Source: Candidatus Accumulibacter phosphatis
GTDB taxonomy: Bacteria > Pseudomonadota > Gammaproteobacteria > Burkholderiales > Rhodocyclaceae
Direction of reading: 5' to 3'
Length of the DNA stretch: 64,000 nt
Assembly: GCF_012939955.1 (NCBI RefSeq)
Contig: NZ_SPMY01000019.1
Span: 65,782-129,781, forward strand
The position numbers and the translations under genes were made by a program. Below the pieces are notes generated by a model. The model did not search any database. It was not told the DNA's origin and saw only the letters and a program-made list of their open reading frames with translations. This document shows positions 37,223-45,251 of this stretch, in pieces. Each line of letters starts with the position of its first letter. The first letter of the stretch is position 1.

Positions 37223-38268
37223 GCGGCGCTGCCCGCCACCGGCTCTACCCGCAGTTGGTGATTCAACCACAGCAGCAGGCCGAGAACGATCATCGCGCCC
37301 CCCTGATGTGCGGCGCCGAGGCCAACCGGAACCGCCAGCAGCAAGGTCGAGATCCCGAGCACGATCTGCAGGAAGACGGCTACCAGGACCAGAGTTGCTG
37401 CCAGGCGGGCACTACGGGAAAGCGCGGCCGCCCTGATCTTCCACCACAACCAGGGCACCAGAAAGGCCAACAGCCATGCCCCCAGGCGATGGTCAAACTG
37501 CACCAGCGCCATGTTGTTGAAGAAATTGAGATACCAGGGATCGATGATGAAGCTTTCCGGCGGCAGGAAATGCCCGTTCATCAGCGGAAAGCTGTTGTAG
37601 GCCTTGCCGGCCCGAATGCCGGCGACCAGACCACCGCTGACCACCATGTAGCCCACCAGAATCGCCAGCCAGAAGGCGAAGCGCTGCAAACCCTTTAATG
37701 TCGCGTCGGTGGTCACGCGCACGCGCTCGCTGAGCAGGCCGAGCGCCAGCCACATCATGGCCACGAAAATCAGGAAGGCCAGCGACAGATGCGCCGTCAG
37801 GCGATACTGGCTGACGCGCGGATCATCGACCAGGCCACTCTTGACCATGTACCAGCCCATCGCGCCCTGCAGGCCCCCGAGCACGAAGATGCCGAGCAGC
37901 TTGGGCATCAGCGGCGGGTCGATCTTGCGTCGCCAGCAAAAATAGAGGAAGGGCAGCAGGAAGACGACACCGATCAGGCGTCCAAGAACACGGTGCCAGT
38001 ACTCCCAGAAGAAGATACCCTTGAACTCCTCGAGCCCCATCTGGTGGTTGACCTTGTGGTACTCCGGCGTCTTCTTGTATTTCTCGAAAGTCTCGTCCCA
38101 CTCGGCCTGGTTGAGCGGCGGAACGATGCCCACGATCGGCTTCCACTCGACGATCGACAGGCCGGAATGGGTCAGGCGGGTGACGCCGCCGACGACCAGG
38201 ATTGCGAAGACCATGGCGCTGCAGATGAACAACCACAGCGCAACTTGCCGGCGAGCGACTTTATTCAT
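37219..38268 (-). CDS. ctaA: Heme A synthase
   Basis: Membrane monooxygenase that converts heme O to heme A with eight helices; 349 residues. It is of the COX15/alphaproteobacterial type, with VVGGVTRLTHSGLSIVEWKPIVGIVPPL, EFKGIFFWEYWHRVLGRLIG, GMVKSGL-like GWYMVKSGLVDDPRVSQYRLTAHL, and NMALVQFDHRLGAWLL, containing the conserved heme ligands. The ATG at 38268 starts a short cytoplasmic tail (MNKVARRQ). It is divergent from the oxidase operon at 38576 and shares its 300-base control region, which contains an FNR-type box. Confidence 0.92.
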   Translation of the reverse strand: MNKVARRQVALWLFICSAMVFAILVVGGVTRLTHSGLSIVEWKPIVGIVPPLNQAEWDETFEKYKKTPEYHKVNHQMGLEEFKGIFFWEYWHRVLGRLIGVVFLLPFLYFCWRRKIDPPLMPKLLGIFVLGGLQGAMGWYMVKSGLVDDPRVSQYRLTAHLSLAFLIFVAMMWLALGLLSERVRVTTDATLKGLQRFAFWLAILVGYMVVSGGLVAGIRAGKAYNSFPLMNGHFLPPESFIIDPWYLNFFNNMALVQFDHRLGAWLLAFLVPWLWWKIRAAALSRSARLAATLVLVAVFLQIVLGISTLLLAVPVGLGAAHQGGAMIVLGLLLWLNHQLRVEPVAGSAA

Positions 38269-38439
38269 ACGATGGATCCGGGAGGGAAGAGGAAAGCGAA
38301 GCGAGGAAAGCGAAGCGCGAATTATAGGCCTTCGGCGGCGGCCTTGAGCGCTCCAGGGGCTGCGACCGGCGGCCGCATGAGCATGCCTGCAAGGCTGATG
38401 ATTGCTGGCTTTGCCGGTCATCGCCGTCTTTCCCCGTTC

Positions 38440-38482
38440 TTGACGTGCATCAAATCACAAGCAGGGCAAGAGCAGGTATTCT
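38440..38482 (+). promoter_or_regulatory. FNR/Dnr-type box and -10 element for the heme-copper oxidase operon
   Basis: TTGACGTGCATCAA at 38440-38453 matches the TTGA(T/C)-N4-(A/G)TCAA site of FNR/Dnr regulators. A -10-like TATTCT lies at 38477-38482. With a start near 38488 the box is centred at -41.5, the class II activator position. It lies 122 bases before the first gene of the operon. Confidence 0.6.
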
Positions 38483-38575
38483 TCGCCCAATTGTGCCCGA
38501 CAAGCCCAAGGAATTTTACCTTATCGGCAACTTATCAAGCGCCACGAGCGCCAATCAGCGAAGGAGGATTCAACC

Positions 38576-38725
38576 ATGGTCGACGACAAAGACGACGACA
38601 TCCCGTTCATGCAGAAGCTGCTGGACAACCACTTTCTGCTCCTGTTTCTCGGTGTGGCGTCACCAGGGCTGATCTACATCCTGTGGGGCATCATCGACAT
38701 CATGAACACGCCGGTCGCCAAATAA
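38576..38725 (+). CDS. Small single-helix membrane protein preceding oxidase subunit II
   Basis: 49 residues: acidic N-terminus (MVDDKDDDIPFMQKLLDNH), then one transmembrane helix (FLLLFLGVASPGLIYILWGIIDIM). AAGGAGG lies 9 bases before the ATG at 38576, so translation is likely. It is 30 bases upstream of the subunit II gene and is almost certainly in the same transcript. Size and placement suggest a small accessory subunit, like subunit IIa of ba3-type oxidases, but I do not recognise the family. Confidence 0.75.
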   Translation: MVDDKDDDIPFMQKLLDNHFLLLFLGVASPGLIYILWGIIDIMNTPVAK

Positions 38726-38755
38726 AACAGCCAGTCACCTCAGGGAGAGAGAAAT

Positions 38756-39296
38756 ATGAGTGCAATTCTGCCGCCGTCAGATCGGCTATGGTGGAAGCAA
38801 CCCATCGACAAGGTCGAATGGGCGTGGATAGCGATCGCCTTCGTATGGGGGATGATCATGTTCGGGATGATGATCTACTGGCACATATACGGTAAGCAGA
38901 ACCTGTCCAACGAGGCCTACAAGACCACCCCGGAACTGTTCGCCGCCAAGGCCGAGAAGTTCATCGCCGAAAACACCATCCGCACCGAGACCGACCAGGA
39001 CATCCCGGTGGTGAGAGTCCCGCCGGGCGGCGACGGCTACCTGATCGCCCGCCTCTGGGCCTGGTACCCGATCCTCGAACTCGAGGAAGGTCAAACCTAC
39101 AAGATCCATCTCTCGTCGATGGACTACAACCACGGTTTCTCGCTGCAACCGGTCAACATCAACATCCAGGTGATCCCCGGTTATGAGCACGTGGTGAAGA
39201 TGACACCAACCAAAAAAAGGCACTTATGCCATCGTTTGCAACGAATTCTGCGGCATCGGCCATTCCTGGATGCTTGGCCGTATCTACGTGAAATAA
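38756..39296 (+). CDS. Heme-copper oxidase/NO reductase subunit II with CuA site (frameshifted near 3' end)
   Basis: Single N-terminal membrane anchor (WIAIAFVWGMIMFGMMIYWHIYG) and a periplasmic cupredoxin domain of the short ba3 type, with MDYNHGFSLQPVNINIQVIPGYEHVVKM. An A7 run at 39212-39218 breaks the frame. With one A fewer, it continues GTYAIVCNEFCGIGHSWMLGRIYVK and stops at 39294-39296, giving the full CuA set (upstream His, CxxxCxxxH, Met). As sequenced, translation runs on to 39310 with a nonsense tail. The intact downstream genes make a base-call error likely. It passes electrons to subunit I. Comparable to NorS of norSY clusters. Confidence 0.82.
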
Positions 39297-39310
39297 GGGG
39301 GAGTAAATAG

Positions 39311-41005
39311 ATGGCAACCACGTACCGCACCTGTCCAATCTCGGGAATGCAGTTTGAGGACCAGGCCGAGAAACTGATGCGCTGGAACGCCGTCGCCGGC
39401 GTCCTCTGGCTGCTGGTAGGCGGCGTCACCGCGCTGTTGGTGATCCTTACCCGCTGGCCGGCGATCAAGCTGCTGCCGGCCGACCAGTTCTACCTGATTC
39501 TCACCGCCCACGGCATCGACATGCTGATTCTGTGGATCCTGTTCTTCGAAATGGCCGTTCTCTACTTTGCCTCATCGACATTGCTGCGCTGTCGACTGGC
39601 GGCACCGAAGATCGCCTGGCTCGGCTTCTGGCTGATGGTCGTTGGCGGCATCATCACCAACGTCGCGGTTTTCCAGGGTGAATCAAGTGTCATGTTCACC
39701 TCCTACGTGCCAATGCAGGCGCAGCCGCACTTCTACCTGGGCATCATCCTGGTCGCCGTCGGCGCCCTGCTCGGTACCTGCGTCTTCTTCGGCACCCTGG
39801 TCGTCGCCAAGAAGGACAAGACCTATCAGGGCTCGCTGCCGCTGGTGACTTTCGGCGCCCTGACCGCGGCGATCATCGCCACCTTCACCATCCTGTCCGG
39901 TGCCGGCATCCTGATCCCGACCTTCTTCTGGTCGATGGGCTGGATCAAGGAAATCGACGCCCAGTTGTACCGCATGATCTGGTGGGGCCTGGGACACTCG
40001 TCGCAGCAAATCAACGTTGCCGCGCATGTCTCGGTCTGGTATCTGACTGCCGCCGTGCTCTTCAACGCCAAGCCGCTGTCCGAGAAAGTCTCGCGTTTTG
40101 CCTTCCTGCTCTACATCCTCTTCCTGCAACTGGCCAGCGCGCACCACCTGCTGTCCGACCCGGGCATGAGCGCCGAGTGGAAAGTGCTCAACACCTCGTA
40201 CTTCATGTACTTCGCGGTGATGGCCTCGATGATCCACGGCTTCACGGTCCCTGGCGCAATCGAAGCGGCGCAACGGCGCAGAGGTTTCACCAACGGCATG
40301 TTCGAATGGCTGCGCAAGGCACCCTGGGGCAACCCGGTGTTCTCGGGCATGTTCATCTCGCTGGTCAGCTTCGGCTTCCTCGGCGGCATCTCTGGTGTCG
40401 TCCTCGGTACCGAGCAGATCAACATGCTGATGCACAACACCTTCTACGTTCCCGGCCACTTCCACACCACGGTTGTCAGCGGCACGACGCTGGCCTTCAT
40501 GTCGATCACCTTCCTGCTGGTTCCGGTGCTCTTCCGGCGCGAACTGATCCTGCCGAAGCTGTGCCAGATCCAGCCCTACCTGTACGGCATCAGCATGGGC
40601 ATTCTCGGCCTGGTGATGATGGGCGCCGGTACGCTGGGCGTTTCCCGCCGGCACTGGGACATGGCCTTCTCCGGCGCACCGTTCCAGTATGAATGGCCGG
40701 GTGCTGCCTACCTGATGATGGGCCTGACCGGTATCTTCGGGGTCATCGCCGTCATCGGTGGTGGCCTGTGGATCCTGCTCATCGTCGGCTCGCTGCTGTT
40801 CGGCAAGAAGCTCGACGGCGGCAAGGTCTCCGACAAGCCGACCCCGATCCCGGGCAACACGCAAGCGGCCTCGGCCGTCGCGCACGGCAGCGACCACATA
40901 CCGGTCCCTGGGACCGTCGTCCTGGCCTTGCTGCTCTTCGTGTCCTTCGTGCTCTACTACTTCGTCAACTGGAAGTACCTGTCCGAAGTCTGGCTGCTCA
41001 GCTGA
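39311..41005 (+). CDS. B-family heme-copper oxidase subunit I lacking the active-site Tyr; candidate nitric oxide reductase
   Basis: 564 residues, 13-14 helices. Heme ligands: His67 (LTAHGIDML) with His385 for the low-spin heme, and His383 for the high-spin heme (PGHFH). CuB ligands: His229, His278 and His279 (ASAHHLLSD). The usual GHPxVY motif of O2 reductases reads GLGHSSQQI here, so the cross-linked Tyr at His+4 is Gln233. There is also no Tyr six residues before the HH pair, as cbb3 enzymes have. Loss of this Tyr is typical of NO reductases. The subunit II-I order with SenC nearby recalls norSY-senC of ammonia oxidisers. An O2-reductase role cannot be ruled out. Confidence 0.85.
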   Translation: MATTYRTCPISGMQFEDQAEKLMRWNAVAGVLWLLVGGVTALLVILTRWPAIKLLPADQFYLILTAHGIDMLILWILFFEMAVLYFASSTLLRCRLAAPKIAWLGFWLMVVGGIITNVAVFQGESSVMFTSYVPMQAQPHFYLGIILVAVGALLGTCVFFGTLVVAKKDKTYQGSLPLVTFGALTAAIIATFTILSGAGILIPTFFWSMGWIKEIDAQLYRMIWWGLGHSSQQINVAAHVSVWYLTAAVLFNAKPLSEKVSRFAFLLYILFLQLASAHHLLSDPGMSAEWKVLNTSYFMYFAVMASMIHGFTVPGAIEAAQRRRGFTNGMFEWLRKAPWGNPVFSGMFISLVSFGFLGGISGVVLGTEQINMLMHNTFYVPGHFHTTVVSGTTLAFMSITFLLVPVLFRRELILPKLCQIQPYLYGISMGILGLVMMGAGTLGVSRRHWDMAFSGAPFQYEWPGAAYLMMGLTGIFGVIAVIGGGLWILLIVGSLLFGKKLDGGKVSDKPTPIPGNTQAASAVAHGSDHIPVPGTVVLALLLFVSFVLYYFVNWKYLSEVWLLS

Positions 41006-41014
41006 TCGAGCGCT

Positions 41015-41037
41015 CCCCCACGCCCCTGGCGTGGGGG
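41015..41037 (+). other. Strong GC hairpin between the oxidase subunit I gene and ctaB
   Basis: CCCCCACGCC / GGCGTGGGGG form a perfect 10-base stem with a CCT loop, 10 bases after the subunit I stop. There is no T-run, so it is not a standard terminator. It may stabilise the upstream mRNA or lower ctaB expression. Confidence 0.5.
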
Positions 41038-41162
41038 CCTGCCTCAATCGGGCCCGGGACAATGCTCCAGGCTCGATTCAAGCAGGTCTGACCCTTCGCC
41101 CCCGGGGCGATTTCGCGCCAACTCCTGCCTCTTCTTTTCCCTTCGCTGCGCCACCGAGACTC

Positions 41163-42059
41163 ATGCACTCCACGCTCCCACCGAACAGCACTTCCGGCTT
41201 TCCTTTCCGTGCCATTCTGGGCCTTTTCAAGTTGCGTATCGGCGTGGTCATCACTTTTACCGCCCTCGCCGGCCTGGCCGTCGGCGCCGGCCCCAGCCTG
41301 AGCCCCTTGCAACTGCTGGTGTTGACCCTCTCGGTACTCGTCTCCTCGGCCAGCGCCGGTGCCTTCAACCAGTATTACGAACACGACAGCGATCACCTGA
41401 TGGCGCGCACCAGCAAGCGCCCCTTCGTCACCGGCGAACTGCGCCATGGTCCCATCTGGCTGCTGCTGATTGCTGCCTTGATGGTGCTTTCGGTCGGCGC
41501 CGCCTGGATCGCGCTCAATGCCTGGTCAGCGCTCTTCGTCTTCCTCGGCGCCTTCTTCTACGCCATCGTCTATACCGTCTGGCTCAAGCGCCGCACCTGG
41601 CTGAACATCGTTTTCGGCGGCCTGGCCGGGAGCTGGGCAGTCCTCGCCGGGGCGACGGCGGCCGACCCGCAACTCGGCGCCGTGCCTCTGGCGCTGGCGC
41701 TGGTACTCTTCCTGTGGACGCCACCGCACTTCTGGAGTCTGGCCATCGCGTTCCGTGACGACTACGCCGCCGCCGGCGTGCCGATGCTGCCAGTGGTGGT
41801 TGGTGAGCAGCGGGCGGCGAAAACGATTTTCTTCAGCACCCTGGCGCTGGTCGCCGCCTCCTTCATTCCACTGGCTTTCGGACTCGGTGCGATCTACTTC
41901 GTCGGCGCCGCCAGCGGTGGCTTCCTGTTCATCCACAAAGCCTGGCTGCTGACTCGCGACACCCACCGCAAATCGGCGATGGCCTGCTTTCACGCTTCAT
42001 TGATCCAGTTGACACTGGTGCTGCTGGCCGCCATCGTGGACAGTCAATTTGCGTCCTGA
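41163..42059 (+). CDS. ctaB: Protoheme IX farnesyltransferase (heme O synthase)
   Basis: UbiA-family prenyltransferase of 298 residues with about nine helices; attaches farnesyl to heme b to make heme O, substrate of CtaA. The Asp-rich substrate motif is AGAFNQYYEHDSDHLMARTSKRP, the second is DYAAAGVPMLPVVVGEQ, and LFLWTPPHFWSLAIAFR is a CtaB signature. The ATG at 41163 is chosen because the upstream extension of the frame lies in the hairpin region and lacks family sequence. Its place inside the operon suggests that the oxidase carries a hydroxyethylfarnesyl heme. Confidence 0.92.
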   Translation: MHSTLPPNSTSGFPFRAILGLFKLRIGVVITFTALAGLAVGAGPSLSPLQLLVLTLSVLVSSASAGAFNQYYEHDSDHLMARTSKRPFVTGELRHGPIWLLLIAALMVLSVGAAWIALNAWSALFVFLGAFFYAIVYTVWLKRRTWLNIVFGGLAGSWAVLAGATAADPQLGAVPLALALVLFLWTPPHFWSLAIAFRDDYAAAGVPMLPVVVGEQRAAKTIFFSTLALVAASFIPLAFGLGAIYFVGAASGGFLFIHKAWLLTRDTHRKSAMACFHASLIQLTLVLLAAIVDSQFAS

Positions 42060-42103
42060 CCCTGGGACGCCCTGACCTTCTGATCCACCACTGGCATGTT
42101 TCG

Positions 42104-42988
42104 ATGATTGGTCCCTGTTTTCGCGCCCTCCTGGCGTCGCTTCTCGTTCTGGCAGCCTCCCCTCTCGTCGCCGATGAAGCCGCGGTCGAACAGCCCAAGC
42201 TCACGGCTCGGCCGCAGGGGCTGCTGCGCGGCGACCTGACACTGACCGCGCTCGACGAAAAAGCCGCTTACACCTTCTCGCAGGCCGCCATTGGCAGGCC
42301 GCTGGGGGACTTCGTGCTGCTCGACCGCAACGGAAAGCCGGTCGAACTGTCCCGTTATCTGGGCAAGCCGCTACTGGTCAACTTCATTTACACCGCCTGT
42401 TTCCAGGTCTGCCCGACGACCACCCGCAACCTGCAGAAAGCGCTCGAGAACACGGTCAGCGTCATGGGTGCCGATCGCTTCAACGTCGTCAGCATCGGCT
42501 TCAACCAGCCTTTCGACTCGCCAGCTGCCTTGCGGGATTTTTCCCGGCAGTACGGCATCGACCTCCCCAACTGGAATTTTCTCAGCCCGGCGACGGCAAT
42601 CGTCGATGACTTGACGGCTCATTTCGGCTTTCGCTTCATCGCCACCTCGGCCGGCTTCGACCACCTCAACCAGGTGACGATGGTGGATGCAGAAGGCAGG
42701 ATCGTGCGCCAGGTCTATGGCGAGAAGTTCACCGCCGAAGACATCGCCGAACCGCTCAAGCTGCTGATCACCGGCTCCGCCATCCCGCCCGAGACGGGCA
42801 CCCTGCGGGAGATCATGGAGCGTATCCGCATCATCTGCTCGGTCTACGACCCGCAGACCGGGCGCTATCGTACCGACTACTCGCTGTATTTCATGTTCGC
42901 CGGCTTCCTGACTTTCGTCTTCTTCATGATCTACCTGTCGATCAACTTCTGGAGAAATCGGCGCCGCGACGAGCCCAAGGCGCCCTGA
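42104..42988 (+). CDS. SCO1/SenC family protein with C-terminal membrane helix
   Basis: 294 residues. It has an N-terminal signal or anchor (MIGPCFRALLASLLVLAAS), a thioredoxin-like domain with FIYTACFQVCPTTT (CxxxC at about 100-104) and the third ligand in AGFDHLNQVTMVDAEG, then an extra C-terminal helix (YSLYFMFAGFLTFVFFMIYLSINFW). The C-terminal helix separates it from the lipoprotein Sco at 34579. It most likely matures the CuA site of the adjacent oxidase; in norSY clusters the equivalent gene is senC. It follows ctaB by 44 bases. Confidence 0.9.
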   Translation: MIGPCFRALLASLLVLAASPLVADEAAVEQPKLTARPQGLLRGDLTLTALDEKAAYTFSQAAIGRPLGDFVLLDRNGKPVELSRYLGKPLLVNFIYTACFQVCPTTTRNLQKALENTVSVMGADRFNVVSIGFNQPFDSPAALRDFSRQYGIDLPNWNFLSPATAIVDDLTAHFGFRFIATSAGFDHLNQVTMVDAEGRIVRQVYGEKFTAEDIAEPLKLLITGSAIPPETGTLREIMERIRIICSVYDPQTGRYRTDYSLYFMFAGFLTFVFFMIYLSINFWRNRRRDEPKAP

Positions 42989-43072
42989 TCGGCGAGCGCC
43001 AGCGCCGGTCCCCCACTTTTGAACTGCAAAAGCCACTCGCGGGCCAGGCAAGCCGAGCCACCGGAGCAGCCA

Positions 43073-43537
43073 TTGAGCGCCGTCGTCCTCTTTCGACCCG
43101 AAATCCCGCCGAACACCGGCAACGTCATTCGCCTGTGTGCCAACACCGGCTGCGAACTGCACCTCGTCGAACCGCTCGGCTTCCGCTGGGAAGACCGCTC
43201 GCTGAAGCGTGCCGGCCTCGACTATCACGAGTTTGCTCGCGTTTTTCGGCACGCCGACTGGGACGCCTGCAAGCAGGCCCTGAGCGGGCGGCGCCGCTTC
43301 GCGCTCAGCACGCGCGGCGGACGACGTTTCGACGATCCGGACTTCGCTGCCGACGACGTCTTCGTCTTCGGCCAGGAGACCAGCGGCCTACCGGCCGAGG
43401 TGATGGCCGAATTCGCCGCCGAGCAGCGCCTGCGCCTGCCGATGCGGCCCGGACAACGCAGCCTCAACCTCTCGAATGCGGTCGCGGTGATGGTCTTCGA
43501 AGCCTGGCGGCAACAGGGTTTTGCCGACGGCGTATAA
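43073..43537 (+). CDS. trmL: tRNA (cytidine/uridine(34)-2'-O)-methyltransferase
   Basis: SPOUT-class knotted methyltransferase, which methylates the ribose of the wobble base of tRNA-Leu isoacceptors using SAM. From the TTG at 43073 the product is 154 residues, close to E. coli TrmL (157). Motifs: LFRPEIPPNTGNVIRLCANTGCELHLVEPLGF, VFGQETSGLP, and RSLNLSNAVAVMVFEAWRQ, the knot. The TTG start has GGAG seven bases upstream; a TTG at 43019 would add 18 residues without homology. It separates the oxidase operon from the cytochrome b fusion operon. Confidence 0.9.
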   Translation: MSAVVLFRPEIPPNTGNVIRLCANTGCELHLVEPLGFRWEDRSLKRAGLDYHEFARVFRHADWDACKQALSGRRRFALSTRGGRRFDDPDFAADDVFVFGQETSGLPAEVMAEFAAEQRLRLPMRPGQRSLNLSNAVAVMVFEAWRQQGFADGV

Positions 43538-43590
43538 GTCGGCATCCGGAGGCGCTCGACATGTCGCAACCGTCATGGCATGTTTTGTAT

Positions 43591-43632
43591 TTGACTCGGG
43601 TCAAGTCGCCTCCAGCCCGCAGTCTATATAAT
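43591..43632 (+). promoter_or_regulatory. FNR/Dnr-type box and -10 element for the cytochrome b fusion operon
   Basis: TTGACTCGGGTCAA at 43591-43604 is a perfect palindromic TTGAC-N4-GTCAA site. TATAAT lies at 43627-43632. A start near 43639 puts the box centre at -41.5, the class II position for FNR, Dnr and CRP-type activators. The first gene begins at 43680. Confidence 0.7.
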
Positions 43633-43679
43633 CAGCGGCTAATGATTATTCTCAACCACGCTTCAGAGGCCTCCGGCAC

Positions 43680-45251
43680 GTGAGCTTCCACGCCGCATTG
43701 CGCAACGGCACAAAGAGCGTTTTTCTGCGTGTTGAAGAAGCCTTCGATTCCCCGTTCGGTGGCCAGGACAACCCCCTGCGCCATCTCGGCGCGATGGGTC
43801 TCTATCTGCTGTGGATCGTCGTCGGCAGCGGTCTTTATCTCTACACCGTTCTCGATACCGGCATCGACGCCGTCTATCACTCCATCGGCTATCTCTCCAA
43901 CGAGCAGTGGTACCTCGGCGGCGTCCTGCGCAGCCTGCATCGCTACGCCTCGGACGGCTTCATGCTGGTGATGATGCTGCATCTGCTTCGCGAATGGTCC
44001 TACGGCCGCTATTACGGCTTCCGCCTTTACTCGTGGATGACCGGCATCCCGCTGATCTGGCTGGCCTATATTGCCGGAATCGGCGGCTACTGGATCGTCT
44101 GGGATGAACTCGCGCAATTGTCGGCGACCGCGACCACCGAACTGCTCGACTGGCTACCGATCTTCAGCGAGCCATCGGCGCGCAACTTCATGTCGCCGAG
44201 CGCGATCAGCGACCGCTTCTTCACGGTCCTGATTTTCATCCATCTCGGCGTGCCGCTGCTACTGATCCTCGGCCTGTGGGCACACGTCCATCGCGTCGCT
44301 CATGTCGATTACCTGCCGACGCGTCGCGTGATGCTGGCTACCGCCGCCGCCCTGACCCTGCTCGCCCTGTTCCGACCCGCGCTGAGCAACCCGCCCGCCG
44401 ATCTGGCCAGCGTTCCCGGTGAACTGGCTTTCGACTGGTTCATCCTGTTCATTCATCCGCTCACCGACCTGACCTCGCCAGCCATCGTCTGGTCGCTGCT
44501 CTTCGGCCTGACGGCACTACTCTTCGCCCTGCCCCTGCTGCCGCACCCCAAGGCGCAGCCGATCGCCGTCGTCGACCCGGCCAACTGCACCGGCTGCGAC
44601 CGCTGTCATGTCGACTGCCCCTATGCGGCGATCTCGATGGCGCCGCACCCGGGCCGACCCGGCTACCAGCTGGCGATCGTCGACGCCGACCTCTGCGCCA
44701 GTTGTGGCATCTGTGCCGGCTCCTGCCCGTCATCAACCCCTTTCCGCCGTCGCGAGACGCTGATCACCGGCATCGACATGCCACAACTGCCGGTCAACGC
44801 CCTGCGCCAGCAACTCGAGCAGGCGCTGGCGCAACTCGCCGGCCGCACCCGCATCGTCGTCTTCTCCTGCGCGCGCGGTGCCCAGGGCAGCCCGCTGGCC
44901 GGCGCCGACACCGCGGTGATTGAGCTGATCTGCACCGGCATGCTGCCGCCGGCTTTCGTCGAATATGCGCTGCGCGGTGGTGCCGACGGCGTCGTGGTTA
45001 CCGCCTGTCGCGGCGGCGGCTGCGATTTCCGCCTCGGCGAACGCTGGACCAGCGAGCGCCTGCTCGGCGATCGTGAACCGCACCTGCGCCCCAGCGTACC
45101 CCCCTCGCGACTGCAACTACTGCTCGGCTCGGCGCACGACAGCGGCGCACTGGTCGCTGCGGTGGCCGAACTCAGAACCCGGATCGAAACCCTCGGGGTT
45201 GCGACCGACCGCCTTCCACCCTACCTGCGGAGTGCTTCACATCATGCTTAA
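43680..45251 (+). CDS. Cytochrome b / two [4Fe-4S] ferredoxin / MvhD-FlpD-like fusion protein
   Basis: 523 residues in three modules. Residues 1-290 are a cytochrome b/b6-like membrane domain with two bis-His pairs, each H-x13-H (LHRYASDGFMLVMMLH; IHLGVPLLLILGLWAH). Residues about 300-355 hold two [4Fe-4S] motifs (CTGCDRCHVDCP, CASCGICAGSCP). Residues about 385-500 resemble the MvhD/FlpD [2Fe-2S] subunit of heterodisulfide reductase-linked complexes (VVFSCARG, ELICTGMLPPAFVEYALRGGADGVVVTACRGGGC). It should carry electrons between the quinone pool and a soluble partner. The start is GTG at 43680 with GAGG upstream. It overlaps the next gene by 8 bases. Confidence 0.85.
   Translation: MSFHAALRNGTKSVFLRVEEAFDSPFGGQDNPLRHLGAMGLYLLWIVVGSGLYLYTVLDTGIDAVYHSIGYLSNEQWYLGGVLRSLHRYASDGFMLVMMLHLLREWSYGRYYGFRLYSWMTGIPLIWLAYIAGIGGYWIVWDELAQLSATATTELLDWLPIFSEPSARNFMSPSAISDRFFTVLIFIHLGVPLLLILGLWAHVHRVAHVDYLPTRRVMLATAAALTLLALFRPALSNPPADLASVPGELAFDWFILFIHPLTDLTSPAIVWSLLFGLTALLFALPLLPHPKAQPIAVVDPANCTGCDRCHVDCPYAAISMAPHPGRPGYQLAIVDADLCASCGICAGSCPSSTPFRRRETLITGIDMPQLPVNALRQQLEQALAQLAGRTRIVVFSCARGAQGSPLAGADTAVIELICTGMLPPAFVEYALRGGADGVVVTACRGGGCDFRLGERWTSERLLGDREPHLRPSVPPSRLQLLLGSAHDSGALVAAVAELRTRIETLGVATDRLPPYLRSASHHA

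Noticed and set aside
39311-41005. Classification as cbb3-type (C-family) oxidase, where the Tyr comes from another helix
   Set aside because: Overall sequence, the short CuA subunit II and the helix VI-VII spacing are of the B-family; no Tyr is at the cbb3 position before the HH pair, and no ccoO/ccoP genes are present.
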